From Scalesia atractyloides (Eukaryota; Streptophyta; Magnoliopsida; Asterales; Asteraceae), in contig CAMTDV010000022.1 of the NCBI GenBank assembly GCA_947069175.1, positions 40,715,027 to 40,779,026 of the forward strand: a DNA stretch of 64,000 nucleotides, written 5' to 3'. Below are positions 11,301 to 21,590 of the stretch, one piece after another (position 1 is the stretch's first letter; every line of letters begins with the position of its first letter). The notes below the pieces were generated by a model. The model worked only from the letters and a program-made list of their open reading frames with translations, did not search any database and was not told the origin of the DNA. The position numbers and the translations under genes were made by a program.

Positions 11301-12720
11301 CCCTCTGAAATGCAAGAGCTAGCCAGTCAATTGCAAGAGTTGACTGACAAGGGATTCCTACGTCCTAGCTCCTCGCCTTGGGGTGCACCTGTCCTACTTG
11401 TGAAGAAGAAAGATTGATCGTTTCGCATGTGCATCGACTACAGAGAACTCAACAAGTTAACAATCAAGAATCGCTATCCATTACTTCGCATTGATGATCT
11501 TCTTGACCAACTTCAAGGTGCCAGCTGCTTTTCAAAAATCGACCTTCGATCTGGTTATCATCAACTTAGAGTACATGAAGAAGACGTCCCAAAGACTGCT
11601 TTCCGAACTCTTTATGGTCATTATGAATTCATGGTCATGCCATTTGGTTTAACCAACGCTCCAGCTGTCTTCATGGATCTAATTAACAGAGTCTGCAAAC
11701 CTTATCTCGATCGTTTTGTTATAGTCTTCATCGACGACATCCTCATTTATTCAAAGTCTAAGTCTGATCATGAGCGACATCTTCGACTCATCCTTACACT
11801 TCTAGAGAATGAAAAGCTTTACGCCAAATTCTCCAAATGCGAATTCTGGTTAAAAGAGGTGCAATTCCTCGGACATGTAGTCAATGACAAGGAATACATG
11901 TCGACCCCTCAAAGATCAAAGCGGTACAAGAACGGCAAGCGCCACGTACACCAACTGAAGTAAGATCTTTTCTTGGTTTGGCTGGTTATTATCGTCGTTT
12001 CATTTCAAACTTCTCACGCATTGCTGTACCACTCACGGCTTTAACTCATAAGGGAAAACCTTTCATATGGGGACCCAAGCAAGAAGAAGCCTTCCAAACC
12101 CTTAAACAAAAACTCTGTGATGCACCAATCCTCACACTGCCTGAAGGTTGTGATGATTTCGTGGTTTATTGCGACGCGTCAGGGCAAGGTTTAGGCTGTG
12201 TCCTAATGTAAAGAGGAAAGGTTATAGCTTATGCTTCGAGACAACTCAAGACTCATGAGAAGAACTACACCACCCATGACCTAGAACTTGGAGCCGTTGT
12301 GTTCGCTCTTAAGATATGGAGACATTATCTCTACGGTACTAAGTGTGAAATATACACTGACCACAAGAGTCATCAACATATCTTCAATCAAAAGGAGTTA
12401 AACATGAGGCAACGAAGATGGGTCGAACTTCTAAATGACTACGACTGTGAAATTCGGTACCACCCTGGCAAAGCAAATGTGGTGGCTGATGCACTCAGTC
12501 GAAAGGGTTATGCGAACTCCATTCGTCTTCTATTTTCGCAAATCATAACTGACATTAAAGATCAAATTCGAGAAGCCCAACATGTTTCAATAATGGAGGA
12601 TGATGTACGAAAGGAGCTGTCGTGTGGAGCTGAACTTAAAATTGAAACTAAATCTGACGGTATTCTGTACTATCTAGATCGCATATGGATTCCTGACCAC
12701 AACAACCTTCGTGAAATCTT
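11301..12720 (+). pseudogene. Element B reverse transcriptase and RNase H, interrupted
   Basis: RT motifs in order are MCIDYRELNKLTIKNRYPLL, SKIDLRSGYHQL, MPFGLTNAP and catalytic FIDD (11727-11738). A TGA at 11415 precedes the first motif and a frameshift lies near 11895. RNase H follows with VVYCDASGQGLGCVLM, an in-frame TAA at 12209, then TDHKSHQHIFNQKELNMRQR and ADALSRK. All catalytic residues that can be checked are present between the lesions, so it looks like a recently functional lineage that has collected breaks. Confidence 0.87.
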
Positions 12721-13990
12721 ATGAATGAGGCTCACAAAACACGATACTCTATACACCCAGGAGCCGATAAGATGTATCAAGACCTTCGATACACCTATTG
12801 GTGGCCTGGAATGAAAAAGGATATTGCTGTTTTCGTTTCCAAGTGCCTTACATGTTCCAAGGTGAAAGCTGAACACCAAAGACCCTCAGGACTTCTGGTC
12901 CAACCTGAAATACCTGTATGGAAGTGGGAAAACATAACCATGGACTTCATTACCGGGTTACCTCGCACTTCTGGTGGGTATGACACTATATGGGTAATCA
13001 TTGACCGACTTACAAAATCAGCTCACTTTATTCCTATCCACGAAGATTTCAAGAACGAAAAGCTAGCTCGTATTTATATCAGCGAAATCGTAAGCCGACA
13101 TGGTGTACGGTTAAGCATTATTTCAGATCGTGATGGTCGTTTCACTTCACGAACATGGCAAGCAGTATAAGCCGCATTGGGTACGCGATTAGATCTCAGT
13201 ACCGCCTATCATCCTCAAACTGATGGACAATCTGAACGCACCATTCAAACTCTTGAAGATATGCTTCGAGCATGTGTCATAGACTTCAAGGGAAATTGGG
13301 ACGCTCATCTACCATTAGTTGAATTTTCGTACAACAACAGCTATCATTCAAGCATCGGCATGGCACCTTTTGAAGCTTTATATGGTCGTAAGTGCCGATC
13401 TCCAGTATGTTGGCACGAAATTGGGGAAGCTCAAATCACTGGTCCAGAATTGATTCAAGAAACCACAGACAAGATCCATCAAATTCGAAACAATCTTCTA
13501 GCGGCTCAAAGTCGTCAAAAGAGTTATACAGATAAACGACGGAAGCCTTTGGAGTTTAACATTGGTGAACATGTACTTTTAAAAGTATCACCGTGGAAGG
13601 GAGTAGTTCGTTTTGGTCAAAAAGGCAAGCTAGCACCACGCTACGTAAGGACCTTTCAAGATACTCGAAAGAGTAGGACCTGTAGCATACAAGCTTGATC
13701 TACCAGAAGAACTCAACAGGATTCATCCCACATTCCACGTATCAAACTTGAAGAAGTGCCTCGCTGATGAAAACCTCCATATTCCACTAGAAGATATACA
13801 GATTGATGAATCTATGCATTTTATTGAAAGACCAGTAGAGATCATGGACTTCGAGAAAAACGTCTTCGACGAAGTCGCATTCCAATTGTTAGGGTACGCT
13901 GGGAGACGAAACGGGGGCCTGAGTTTACTTGGGAACGTGAAGACTCAATGCGCGAAAAATACCCGCATCTTTTTCCTACTACTACTTAAA
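12721..13990 (+). pseudogene. Element B integrase with chromodomain-like tail, interrupted
   Basis: The zinc-binding HHCC part (HKTRYSIHPGADKMYQDL ... CLTCSKVK) is followed by the DDE core: D in TMDFITGLP (about 12943), D in IISDRDGRF (about 13126) and E in TDGQSERTIQ after a TAA at 13168. A frameshift near 13650-13700 separates the core from a C-terminal part resembling a chromodomain-like tail (near HFIERPVEIMDFE), which is further frame-broken. Integrase would join the cDNA to chromosomal DNA; such tails can bind chromatin. Confidence 0.83.
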
Positions 13991-14002
13991 TTTCGGGACG
14001 AA

Positions 14003-14020
14003 ATTCCTAAAAGTAGGGGA
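14003..14020 (+). other. Polypurine tract of element B
   Basis: A purine-rich run (CTAAAAGTAGGGGA) lies just before the 3' LTR and would prime plus-strand DNA. It follows GGGACGAAATT; element G has a similar GAGGACGAGATTTC before its own tract. Confidence 0.8.
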
Positions 14021-14206
14021 TACTGTAACATTTGTCAAAAACGGGTTTTCCAAACCCGCTCCGTTTGTAATCGAATATCAAGTTATAAATGTTTCGTTGC
14101 GTATTTACGTCTATTTTGATTTTTAATGATACATAATTAATAAACAAACCAAACTATAAAAGTTATAATTGATAAAAAGTAAAAATAAAATAATTAAAAA
14201 TAAAAT

Positions 14207-14286
14207 GGGCTGCCGGGACTCGAACCCGGTCAGCCGGGTTTTGAAACTCAAAGCCTTATCACACACACACATAACCACTCCGCCAC
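14207..14286 (-). other. Antisense tRNA-like unit in the 3' LTR of B
   Basis: Copy of the unit at 6034-6114. Two single-base deletions relative to the 5' LTR copy lie in this region; one removes a G next to the T-stem. Confidence 0.55.
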
Positions 14287-15136
14287 TTGTTGTTTTCTGT
14301 CAACTCTAGGAAACAAATGAATTTTATAGTCAATCATAGATCAACCGGTTGCGCCAAACTGAAAACCGTAATCGGCTATTCAACCGTCCAAAACGTTTGA
14401 GTAATCGCGAATTCTAGTTTATAACCGATGCACCGACGATCCTAATCAATTCAGACTTGAATTAACTTAAATTTTGATGATGATCGGTTTTATAACCGAA
14501 GATATTCAATATCTGATTTACGCCCACAATTGTTTCCTCTCTCGACTCAAAATCATTCTACAAACCTGCAATTTAACTTTCGTTATACATTCAGTTCATC
14601 AGAAAAGTTTTTTTTAACTCGCCGGAAAATCTCTGCAAGTCGCCGGAAAACCGAGACCTTCATTGATACGGTAAATACTTTGACTATTTCTGTTTCAGTC
14701 CGTTGATAGATTGTTACTAACTTCAAACCAACAATCAGAATCAATCCTAGACGACATAGCCGGAATATTCAGCTCTCGCCGGAAAACTTCTGAAATTTTC
14801 AATCTCACGCGGTGAATCGGTATGAACATTCAAAACTTCTGTTAATCCTTGCTTAGTACTCTACTTTCATAACTAATCAATCAAATTTGGTAATTGACCC
14901 GAACAGAGGAAGCTCATAGACAGAGCCGACGATCCTTGCCGGAGTTTTGTGAACGACGACCTGTTCCGGTACTTTCTTTCCCCAAACTTTCTCCGTTCAT
15001 CACCTTTCAACTTGTTCATATTATTCGCTAACCGAATTAAAAAAATAACAGTTAGATAACCGTTGTCCGTGTTATAGACGAAGAAGACGAAGTAGTGAGT
15101 GTTGTTAAGATTAATTAAAAACGGATATTATCTCGG

Positions 15137-15546
15137 GTTAGTCACACAGTCCAGCGGTGGACTGTGTGCACATACAAATCACACGCCGCGAGTTCGATCC
15201 TTGACACACGTATGCTCTGTAATAAAATGTTTTGTTTTTCTAACTGAACCGGATTAACTTACGTTAGATGTTAAGTATAATAAAAATCTGTATATTAAAC
15301 AAGTTAGACACACAGTCCAGCGGTGGACTGTGTGTAGCGTTAAAGCACAGGTCCCGGGTTCGAAACCTGTTAGTGACACCGGTTCGATGATTTAAAATAT
15401 TTTTGATAATAAAAGAATTTTGAATAAACTGAGTAGTATATAAGTATAATTAAAAACATAATTATTTCAAGTTAGACACGTAGCTCAGTTGGTAGAGCTG
15501 CGTGCACGCGAACGGGAGGTCTCGGGTTCGAGCCTCACCCGGCGCA
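15137..15546 (+). repeat. Three tRNA-like units in the 3' LTR of B
   Basis: Units at about 15137-15210, 15303-15378 and 15471-15546, each starting GTTAGNCAC. Unit 3 keeps the exact A box TAGCTCAGTTGG and the B box. In units 1 and 2 the hairpin reads CACACAGTCCA-GCGG-TGGACTGTGTG. Confidence 0.6.
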
Positions 15547-16673
15547 TACATTTACAAATAAAACGGTCAACAAGTCAAACGGTCAACGGTCAATGCAAAA
15601 GTCAACATATTTTTATATTTTTATTTACTTAATTTATTTTAAAAATCAATTAAAAATACTTAAAAATAATGTTTTTAAAGTTAGGAAATAGCCTTAAACT
15701 CACAAAAATATATCTAAAAATCCTATTAAAATTATCAATAAAATCCACTCATTTACTATATTTTCCGTTATTATTTAGGTTAGTTAATACTCGTTGTTCA
15801 ATCCTTCCAATTCGTGCGCATCTCATCATCTCCAACCAAACGCACCCAATGTGAGTGAATCTTTACAAATTCCCCGTTTTAATCACGTTTTTGGGGTGTA
15901 TCATGTGTCTTGCCATTTATTATATTTAAATCATTGTACATACGTCATATCATGAACAAATGTGTATTCAGCTTGTTTCAACTGTTTGTGTGGTTATTGT
16001 TAGATTTAATTTATTATTTCCAGTACATGCAAATTCATAGGCCGCCGCTCCCCGTTACATTATGAGCGTTGAGCATGTTCCCCATTACATTATGAGCGTG
16101 AACCTGGCATGCCAACATACGATCGGCTCCGTTTGATTGAACCTTGATCGCACAGACATTTATCATTTTCAGTACATGCAATACGAACGGCTCCGTTTGA
16201 TTGAGCCTTGATCGCACAGTTTCATTCATGTTATATATTTATGCAAGTTGATATGTTATTGTATGTTATAGTTTGTGGTTGTTATTGCTACTGTTTGATT
16301 ATTTACATTTGCTCACTTATGAGTATTGCACAATTTTTCCTTGATAAAATAACAAGAAAATCAATAATAAATGTTTATCTAACAAGGTTCACTCGCCAAC
16401 TTATGTTGACCCAAAAACCCCCATTTTTACACATGATATAGGTGAACCAGCTGCAGCAAGAAACACATAGGATTGGCCTAGAAGAATAAAATGATTTAGA
16501 GCTTGGAATTGTTTAGTTGGTTATTTTTCTTTGTATTTGTATGGACATGTTTGGATTATTGGGAATGTAATTTTGACTTTAATAAATATGAAACATATTA
16601 GTAAATATCATGAGCTTTGGTGATAACCCAATTATGCCCTGACTCTTATTCCGCTGCGGGTCGGGGTGTGACA

Positions 16674-16678
16674 TTACA
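16674..16678. other. Target-site duplication TTACA, right copy of element B
   Basis: Matches 5844-5848 exactly. Confidence 0.93.
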
Positions 16679-17225
16679 AAAGTACAATTTTCTTCTACAT
16701 TGCTTCTTCACGTCATCAAGTTGTCTTCCAAAAGTTGGGATCTTCAAGGCTATGTCTTCATGAGCCAAATCATCAAAAGTACATCTGATCCCCAAAAGAT
16801 ATTCACAAACATGCTACTTGGGTGGAGGGGGTGGTGGAAATGGTGATCGGAGAAACAAACTACCATGGTAGGCCATCTCCTCCTCGAGGCTAGAAATGCG
16901 CCTAGTAGCATCAGTCTGAAACTGCTCTAACTCATACACTCATGCCTTAGATGGGCATGACGAGTGGTGAAATGGGCAGTAAAAAGGTGGGGTCGGTGGT
17001 GGTGATAGGGGTAGTGGTGGTGGTGATGGTGGTGGATATAATGTGGGGGTGGTATTGGTGATGACGGTGGTGGGGGTGTGGCTCTGGCAGCGGCGTGGGT
17101 AGTGCGCTGAGTCTCTAACTCCTAGATCCTTCGGAAGATCAAAGAGAGTTGTAGTTCATGTGAAGTCACCCTCTCCTCCACAGGAATCGGAGGGAAGTGT
17201 GAGGGGTGATAAGGGTCAGAAGGGC
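16679..17225 (-). other. Element A: decayed end of the extra ORF and spacer
   Basis: Low-complexity sequence, rich in GGTGGT on the plus strand. Minus-strand reading gives Pro/His-rich and short acidic helical pieces (RISSLEEEMAYHG near 16880) without a single long open frame. It probably holds the broken C-terminal part of the ORF that starts at 18050. Confidence 0.4.
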
Positions 17226-18050
17226 TTATGCTCGGTGGGGGTGTCGGGGTAAACATACCTGCTGGAGGTGGTGAGGGACGTGGGCCATACATGGGGGTGA
17301 TCCACCAGAGAAAGAAGGTCCTGCCATATGGGAAGGTCCATCTGTAGATGGGTTGAAAACACGATGGTAAGTGGACCTCCCATAGATAAATGGTGGTGGA
17401 TGCTCTGGGGCACGTGGAGTACCGCTCAGTGAATAGTATCGGGCGGGTCCAGAGTAGTGAGCGGGTCCAGCATATGGTACGGGTCCAGGGGTCGGGGTAC
17501 TGACTGGAAATGAGCTAACGTGAGCCGGTGAGGCTGCAGGGGGTGAATACATAGATACAGGTGTATCTGGGCGGCAGATGAGGCATCGTCTGCCATATGC
17601 TCACTCTGAGCAGCATCTGTGGATGATGAGTTATCAACAACTGGTATACAGGGGATGGGATCTCAAGTATAGTTATATCATCAAAGACCTCCCTGTCACC
17701 AAGGTCATCCTCCATATGGCTCAACATGGAACACTGGTATGTCATCATTATCGTTCCTGATCAACAACTGGAGGAACTACAGCAAGGGGCACAACTAAAT
17801 GTACAATCGCATGCTCGCCCTCTGGGTGGCCATACACGATAACATCGTGCGGGGGCTGTGGAACGGTTAGCACGTCGTCTGCTGGTGGTGCATCCTCCTC
17901 CATAGGATCAATTAGGGCAAGCGGCTGAAGGTCCTCAAAGCCTCCATGGTTGGCTCCATACCCAAGGGGTAGGGCCTCAGCATCGGGGTCATATCCATCA
18001 TCAGATACATACTCCTCAGGGTCCTCTTCGTAACTGGATGAGGAAGACAT
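17226..18050 (-). pseudogene. Element A extra ORF upstream of gag (acidic, Pro-rich)
   Basis: Starts MSSSSSYEEDPEEYVSDDGY at 18050, about 360 bases after the primer site. The first 100 or so residues are strongly acidic; the rest is Pro/Ser/Gly-rich (PTPGPVPYAGPAHYSGPARY). A one-base frameshift near 17750 and another near 17540 break it. The same N-terminus occurs at 63568 in element H, so this is an inherited part of the family and not chance. It lies between primer site and gag, where most Gypsy elements have only leader. No enzyme motif, zinc finger or membrane segment is visible, and the function is unknown. Confidence 0.65.
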
Positions 18051-18406
18051 ACTCCTGGCAAATAATCTGTACAATGCATATATATACATGTTAGTAATTT
18101 ATGATATATTTTATATTAATCACCAATTCTCATGCACGACTTGTTCTCTTTTGTTTTCCATGTAATCTTACTGTTTTGTGTCTATCCATTATTGATTAAT
18201 CATGTATTGACTCTGCTCATTACTTATAGTTGAGCTCGTGTGATAGATCCTTGTGTTATCGTGACACAATGAAAACCTTTTTGTTAGCTTGTTATAATTC
18301 CAAAACATTTCTATCATGTTTTAAACTTTGTTTTCATGTGTGAGCCCCGGGTGATTGTAGAACAAACTTTTAATAAAAAGTTTTTCCCCGGTTCACTACT
18401 ATCGAA

Positions 18407-18419
18407 GCTCTGATACCAA
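18407..18419 (-). other. Primer binding site of element A
   Basis: The plus strand reads GCTCTGATACCAA, the complement of TTGGTATCAGAGC, which pairs with plant initiator tRNA-Met. It lies two bases from the LTR end at 18422 and sets element A on the minus strand. Confidence 0.85.
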
Positions 18420-19492
18420 CCTGTCACACCCTTGTCGTAGCGGAAGCGCAAGTGTGTGACTTTTAGGCAATCATTGCATCCAATCTAGTAAACAATATAA
18501 ATTAACAACTTTGCCATACCATTAATAAATTTCATTCCATACATACAACCATCAAAAGTGAAATCACATTGTTATCAGTTTCATATTGCCATTACAAAAC
18601 ATAATTTAAAACACATTGTTCCAAAATAAGACATTGTTTTCATCACAAATTCATATTGAGGCTTTGTCCCCTATATACCTATACAAAGTTGGGATATAAA
18701 AGGCAAACCCTCCAAAAGGTGGTACCTCTTTGTCTTGACAAATTCCCATACCCGAATCCTATCACCAGTTCATGCCTTGCGTCCTGAAATACATGTAATT
18801 TTAAAAAGTCAACATAAAGTTGGCGAGTTCATGTAGTTACATGTTTTTGTATCAAAGTGTCATCTTTGAAATCCTGTATTGAAATCCGAGTATGTTATTT
18901 GCATCAATGAGTTATTAAGGATCTATCAGTGTGTCGCGAGCACCCTGACATATATGTGTCATAAGTAAGTAATCAAACTGAGACAACTTTGACATCATTG
19001 GGATCACAAAAGCACTCCGAAGGGTATACCAACCAGGAGTGGAGCGGGTCTCAAACTCAATAGATCTACTTCTTTTGCACATTGGTCACTAAGTGATTAA
19101 TGGTTACTATTGTCATCATCCTACATATGCACAAATGATCGTGTTATCGACTAACCCATAGCTAACATACTATTTGATATAACATGTATTTCCCCTCGAT
19201 AGTTTAAAATAAAACTTGAAATAATTGAAAGGAGGGACATGAACTCACTATTTTTGCGTTCCGTTAAGTTGCACTATTATCGATCGGTGTCCGCACACAT
19301 ATGTAACCTACAAGTGTATTATTAGACTCCTAGGCCTCAATGGACCCTGTACTCGTTGTTCTTCTTGAATTCTTGTGATGTATTTTTTTGTTATAATAGA
19401 ACAACTTGCAATGTTATCATAGTGTTAGCAGTTTGTTCGTTCGATTAATATTGTTATATATATATATTTTGTTCCTTCACATGTCCTCGTGC

Positions 19493-19935
19493 CTTGCACG
19501 CGTGTCATTGGGCCTTGCCCATGTTATACATGTCATTGGGCCTAGCCCATGTTTTCTTGTAATTGGGCCTAGCCCATGTCATCTATGTGTTTGGGCCGAG
19601 CCCATGTTTTTTTTGTCATTGGGCCTAGCCCATGTAATTTATATCTTTGGGCCTAGCCCATGTTTTTATGTCATTGTGCCTAGCCCATGTAATTTATGTC
19701 TTTGGCCTAGCCCATGTTTTTATGTCATTGGGCCTAGCCCATGTAATTTATGTGTTTGGGCCTAGCCCATGTTTTATGTCATTTGGCCTAGCCCATGTAA
19801 TTTATATTTTTTGTCCTAGCCCATGTAATTTATATTTTTTGGCTTAGCCTATGGTTCTATATATTTTTGGGCTTTTATTCGTTGTGGGCCTTGTCCATAA
19901 ATATTATGGAATTGGGCCTTGCCCATGATCTTTAA
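19493..19935. repeat. GGGCCTAGCCCATG minisatellite in the LTR of A
   Basis: About a dozen or more copies of a short near-palindromic core (TGGGCCTAGCCCATG) occur every 25-30 bases, separated by T-rich spacers. Element H has essentially one copy at the same place (about 62028), so the array expanded in element A. Open frames through it (19406-19765, 19647-19847) only translate the repeat. Confidence 0.9.
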
Positions 19936-20030
19936 TCTAGCCCACATTTACTTTACCAAATCCCATTATTATAAGTCTTATGTTTATAACATTTTTATAT
20001 TTTTAACTTTCCGGACTTTGATTTCGATAA

Positions 20031-20033
<3 letters not shown>

Positions 20034-20070
<37 letters not shown>
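20034..20070. repeat. (TA)n simple repeat
   Basis: Uninterrupted alternating TA of about 37 bases inside the LTR of element A. A shorter tract lies near 20484-20516. Confidence 0.95.
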
Positions 20071-20073
<3 letters not shown>

Positions 20074-21590
20074 AAACGTCTAAATATATTTAGACTCATC
20101 GTCGGCGTCATTATTTATTGTTTGTTTTCGTCCAGAATCGCTCGTTGTCGTAATGACCTTTCGTGCCGGCGATTCACCCGTTGATCATCGACGTGACGGT
20201 GTAATCTTGAATGTTCGTCTATATTCGCATTGTTTCGTTTGTCCGATTATTGTTTCGACGCATTTCAAGATATATTGGCTAAGCCACCAGCACTTTGTAT
20301 TATATTCAAGTGTTTGTATTTTGTATATTATTGGGTACTTTTTTGTGAATGCCCTAAGTTTCTAATACATACACATACAATACACATATGTATTCATACA
20401 AGTTCATTGGTAACAAATGTATATACTTGTATTATTTCCCAAGTAAAAATATATATTTGTAAAAGGTATTTATTTTTACTTATAAATATATATATATATA
20501 TTATATATATATATATAACTTTGTTAGAACTTGGGCATTTAGGGTTTAACCCTTGTCATTAGAGCCTACTTAATGACGATTTAAGTTACTAATCACGTTT
20601 AGTCCCACTAATTACCCCACTAATCATGTCTTAATCGCGATTAGATTTTTAGAAAATTTCGCCATAGTTCCCCTAAACTATGGCGTTTTCCACGGTTCAA
20701 AAACGTATTTAAATCATGTTTAAGGTCATAATCAACATCAACAATCCATCTAATATTTATTTTACATTATCAAAATATCATCATCCATGGCTTTTTATTG
20801 TTAAAAATCCTATTAAATCAAGAGGGTTTTTAATCTTTATTAACATTTTCAAATCACTACTTTTATCATGTTATTTAATCAAGTTCATACATTTAACCCC
20901 TTGATTACTACACATTTTTAAGATGATTACAACTTAAATACAAATGTTTACTTCTTATAAAAATCATTCATATGTATAAAAATTACCTTTAGTGTTGTTG
21001 TATTTTTCAGGGTTGATGTAGTTGATGATCTTGTTTCGATCACCACAATTGATATGGTGTCTACTTTGTGCACTTCCGACCTAAAAATGTGTAGAACTAG
21101 TTCGCTAGACAAATATACGATGAGCTAGGATGGCCGAAATGTCTTTCGTTCGATCGTTAGATCGATATAAACACTTTTATGTTCCGCCGTCGAACTTTTC
21201 CGAAAGTTGTGTTTCCGTGGCCTCATGTTAGTTGAATGGAATCCGAGTTCCAAATGAGGTTTAACTAGTCCGCTAGATGCCCGGATAAGGCTATCGGCCA
21301 CTAAAATACTCGTCGTTTTGACAATCGATCGCCTTCCGGTCGAATTGTGTATTGTTCGTCGAATGACCGAAAACGATGTCTTTTGTGCATTCTTGCTATT
21401 CTCACATTGTTTTAGGATAATTAACATTGCTTTATTCTTATTCTTACATCCGGAATCCTCCGAATTAGTCTTGCGGATAAATCAACATTTGTCGCCTTTT
21501 TGGTCGAAACAAACAATTTTGCAAGTTAGGCGTTATACCGGAAAGTTATGTATTATTGTAATAGTTGTTCTCAAGTAAGTGTTTTCATTT

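Larger units (their letters stand above)
5849..16673 (+). mobile_element. Element B: structurally complete Ty3/Gypsy retrotransposon
   Basis: This 10.8-kb element has both LTRs (5849-8509 and 14024-16673), TG...CA ends, the TTACA duplication, a primer site, gag, protease, RT-RNase H, integrase and a polypurine tract. Gene order (protease, RT, RNase H, integrase) is that of Ty3/Gypsy. In the first 800 or so bases of the two LTRs I count about 14 differences by eye, suggesting a fairly recent insertion. Despite this, gag-pol has around ten stops and frameshifts. It is inserted inside element A. Confidence 0.93.
14024..16673 (+). repeat. 3' LTR of element B
   Basis: Starts TGTAACATTTGTC directly after the polypurine tract and ends GGGTGTGACA. 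It matches the 5' LTR with scattered single-base changes and small indels and keeps all four tRNA-like units. Confidence 0.93.
1..21590 (-). mobile_element. Element A: broken Ty3/Gypsy retrotransposon hosting element B
   Basis: Read on the minus strand, the parts come in retrotransposon order: 5' LTR (right, from 18422), primer site, an extra ORF, gag, protease, reverse transcriptase, RNase H, then a 3' LTR remnant at the left edge. Element B (5849-16673) interrupts it between gag and the extra ORF. The integrase, the polypurine tract and the start of the 3' LTR are missing; the break lies near 2095-2110. The left end lies outside the window, and I could not fix the right end of the 5' LTR, so 21590 is only where similarity to the other LTR stops. 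The RT and gag style is that of plant chromoviruses, probably Tekay-like; the lineage is inferred. Confidence 0.8.
18422..21590 (-). repeat. 5' LTR of element A
   Basis: The plus-strand end TGTCACACCC follows the primer site. The part 18422-19520 matches the LTR of element H (reverse complement of about 62020-63180). The part 20226-21532 matches 25-2095. It contains a TGGGCC-type repeat array and a long TA repeat. The outer end is not resolved, so the LTR is at least 3.1 kb. The open frame at 21125-21427 and its counterpart near 2000 are shared LTR sequence; I see no protein signal. Confidence 0.75.

Noticed and set aside
19406..19847. Two overlapping open frames rich in Gly-Leu-Ala-His-Val
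   Set aside because: They are translations of the GGGCCTAGCCCATG repeat in an LTR.
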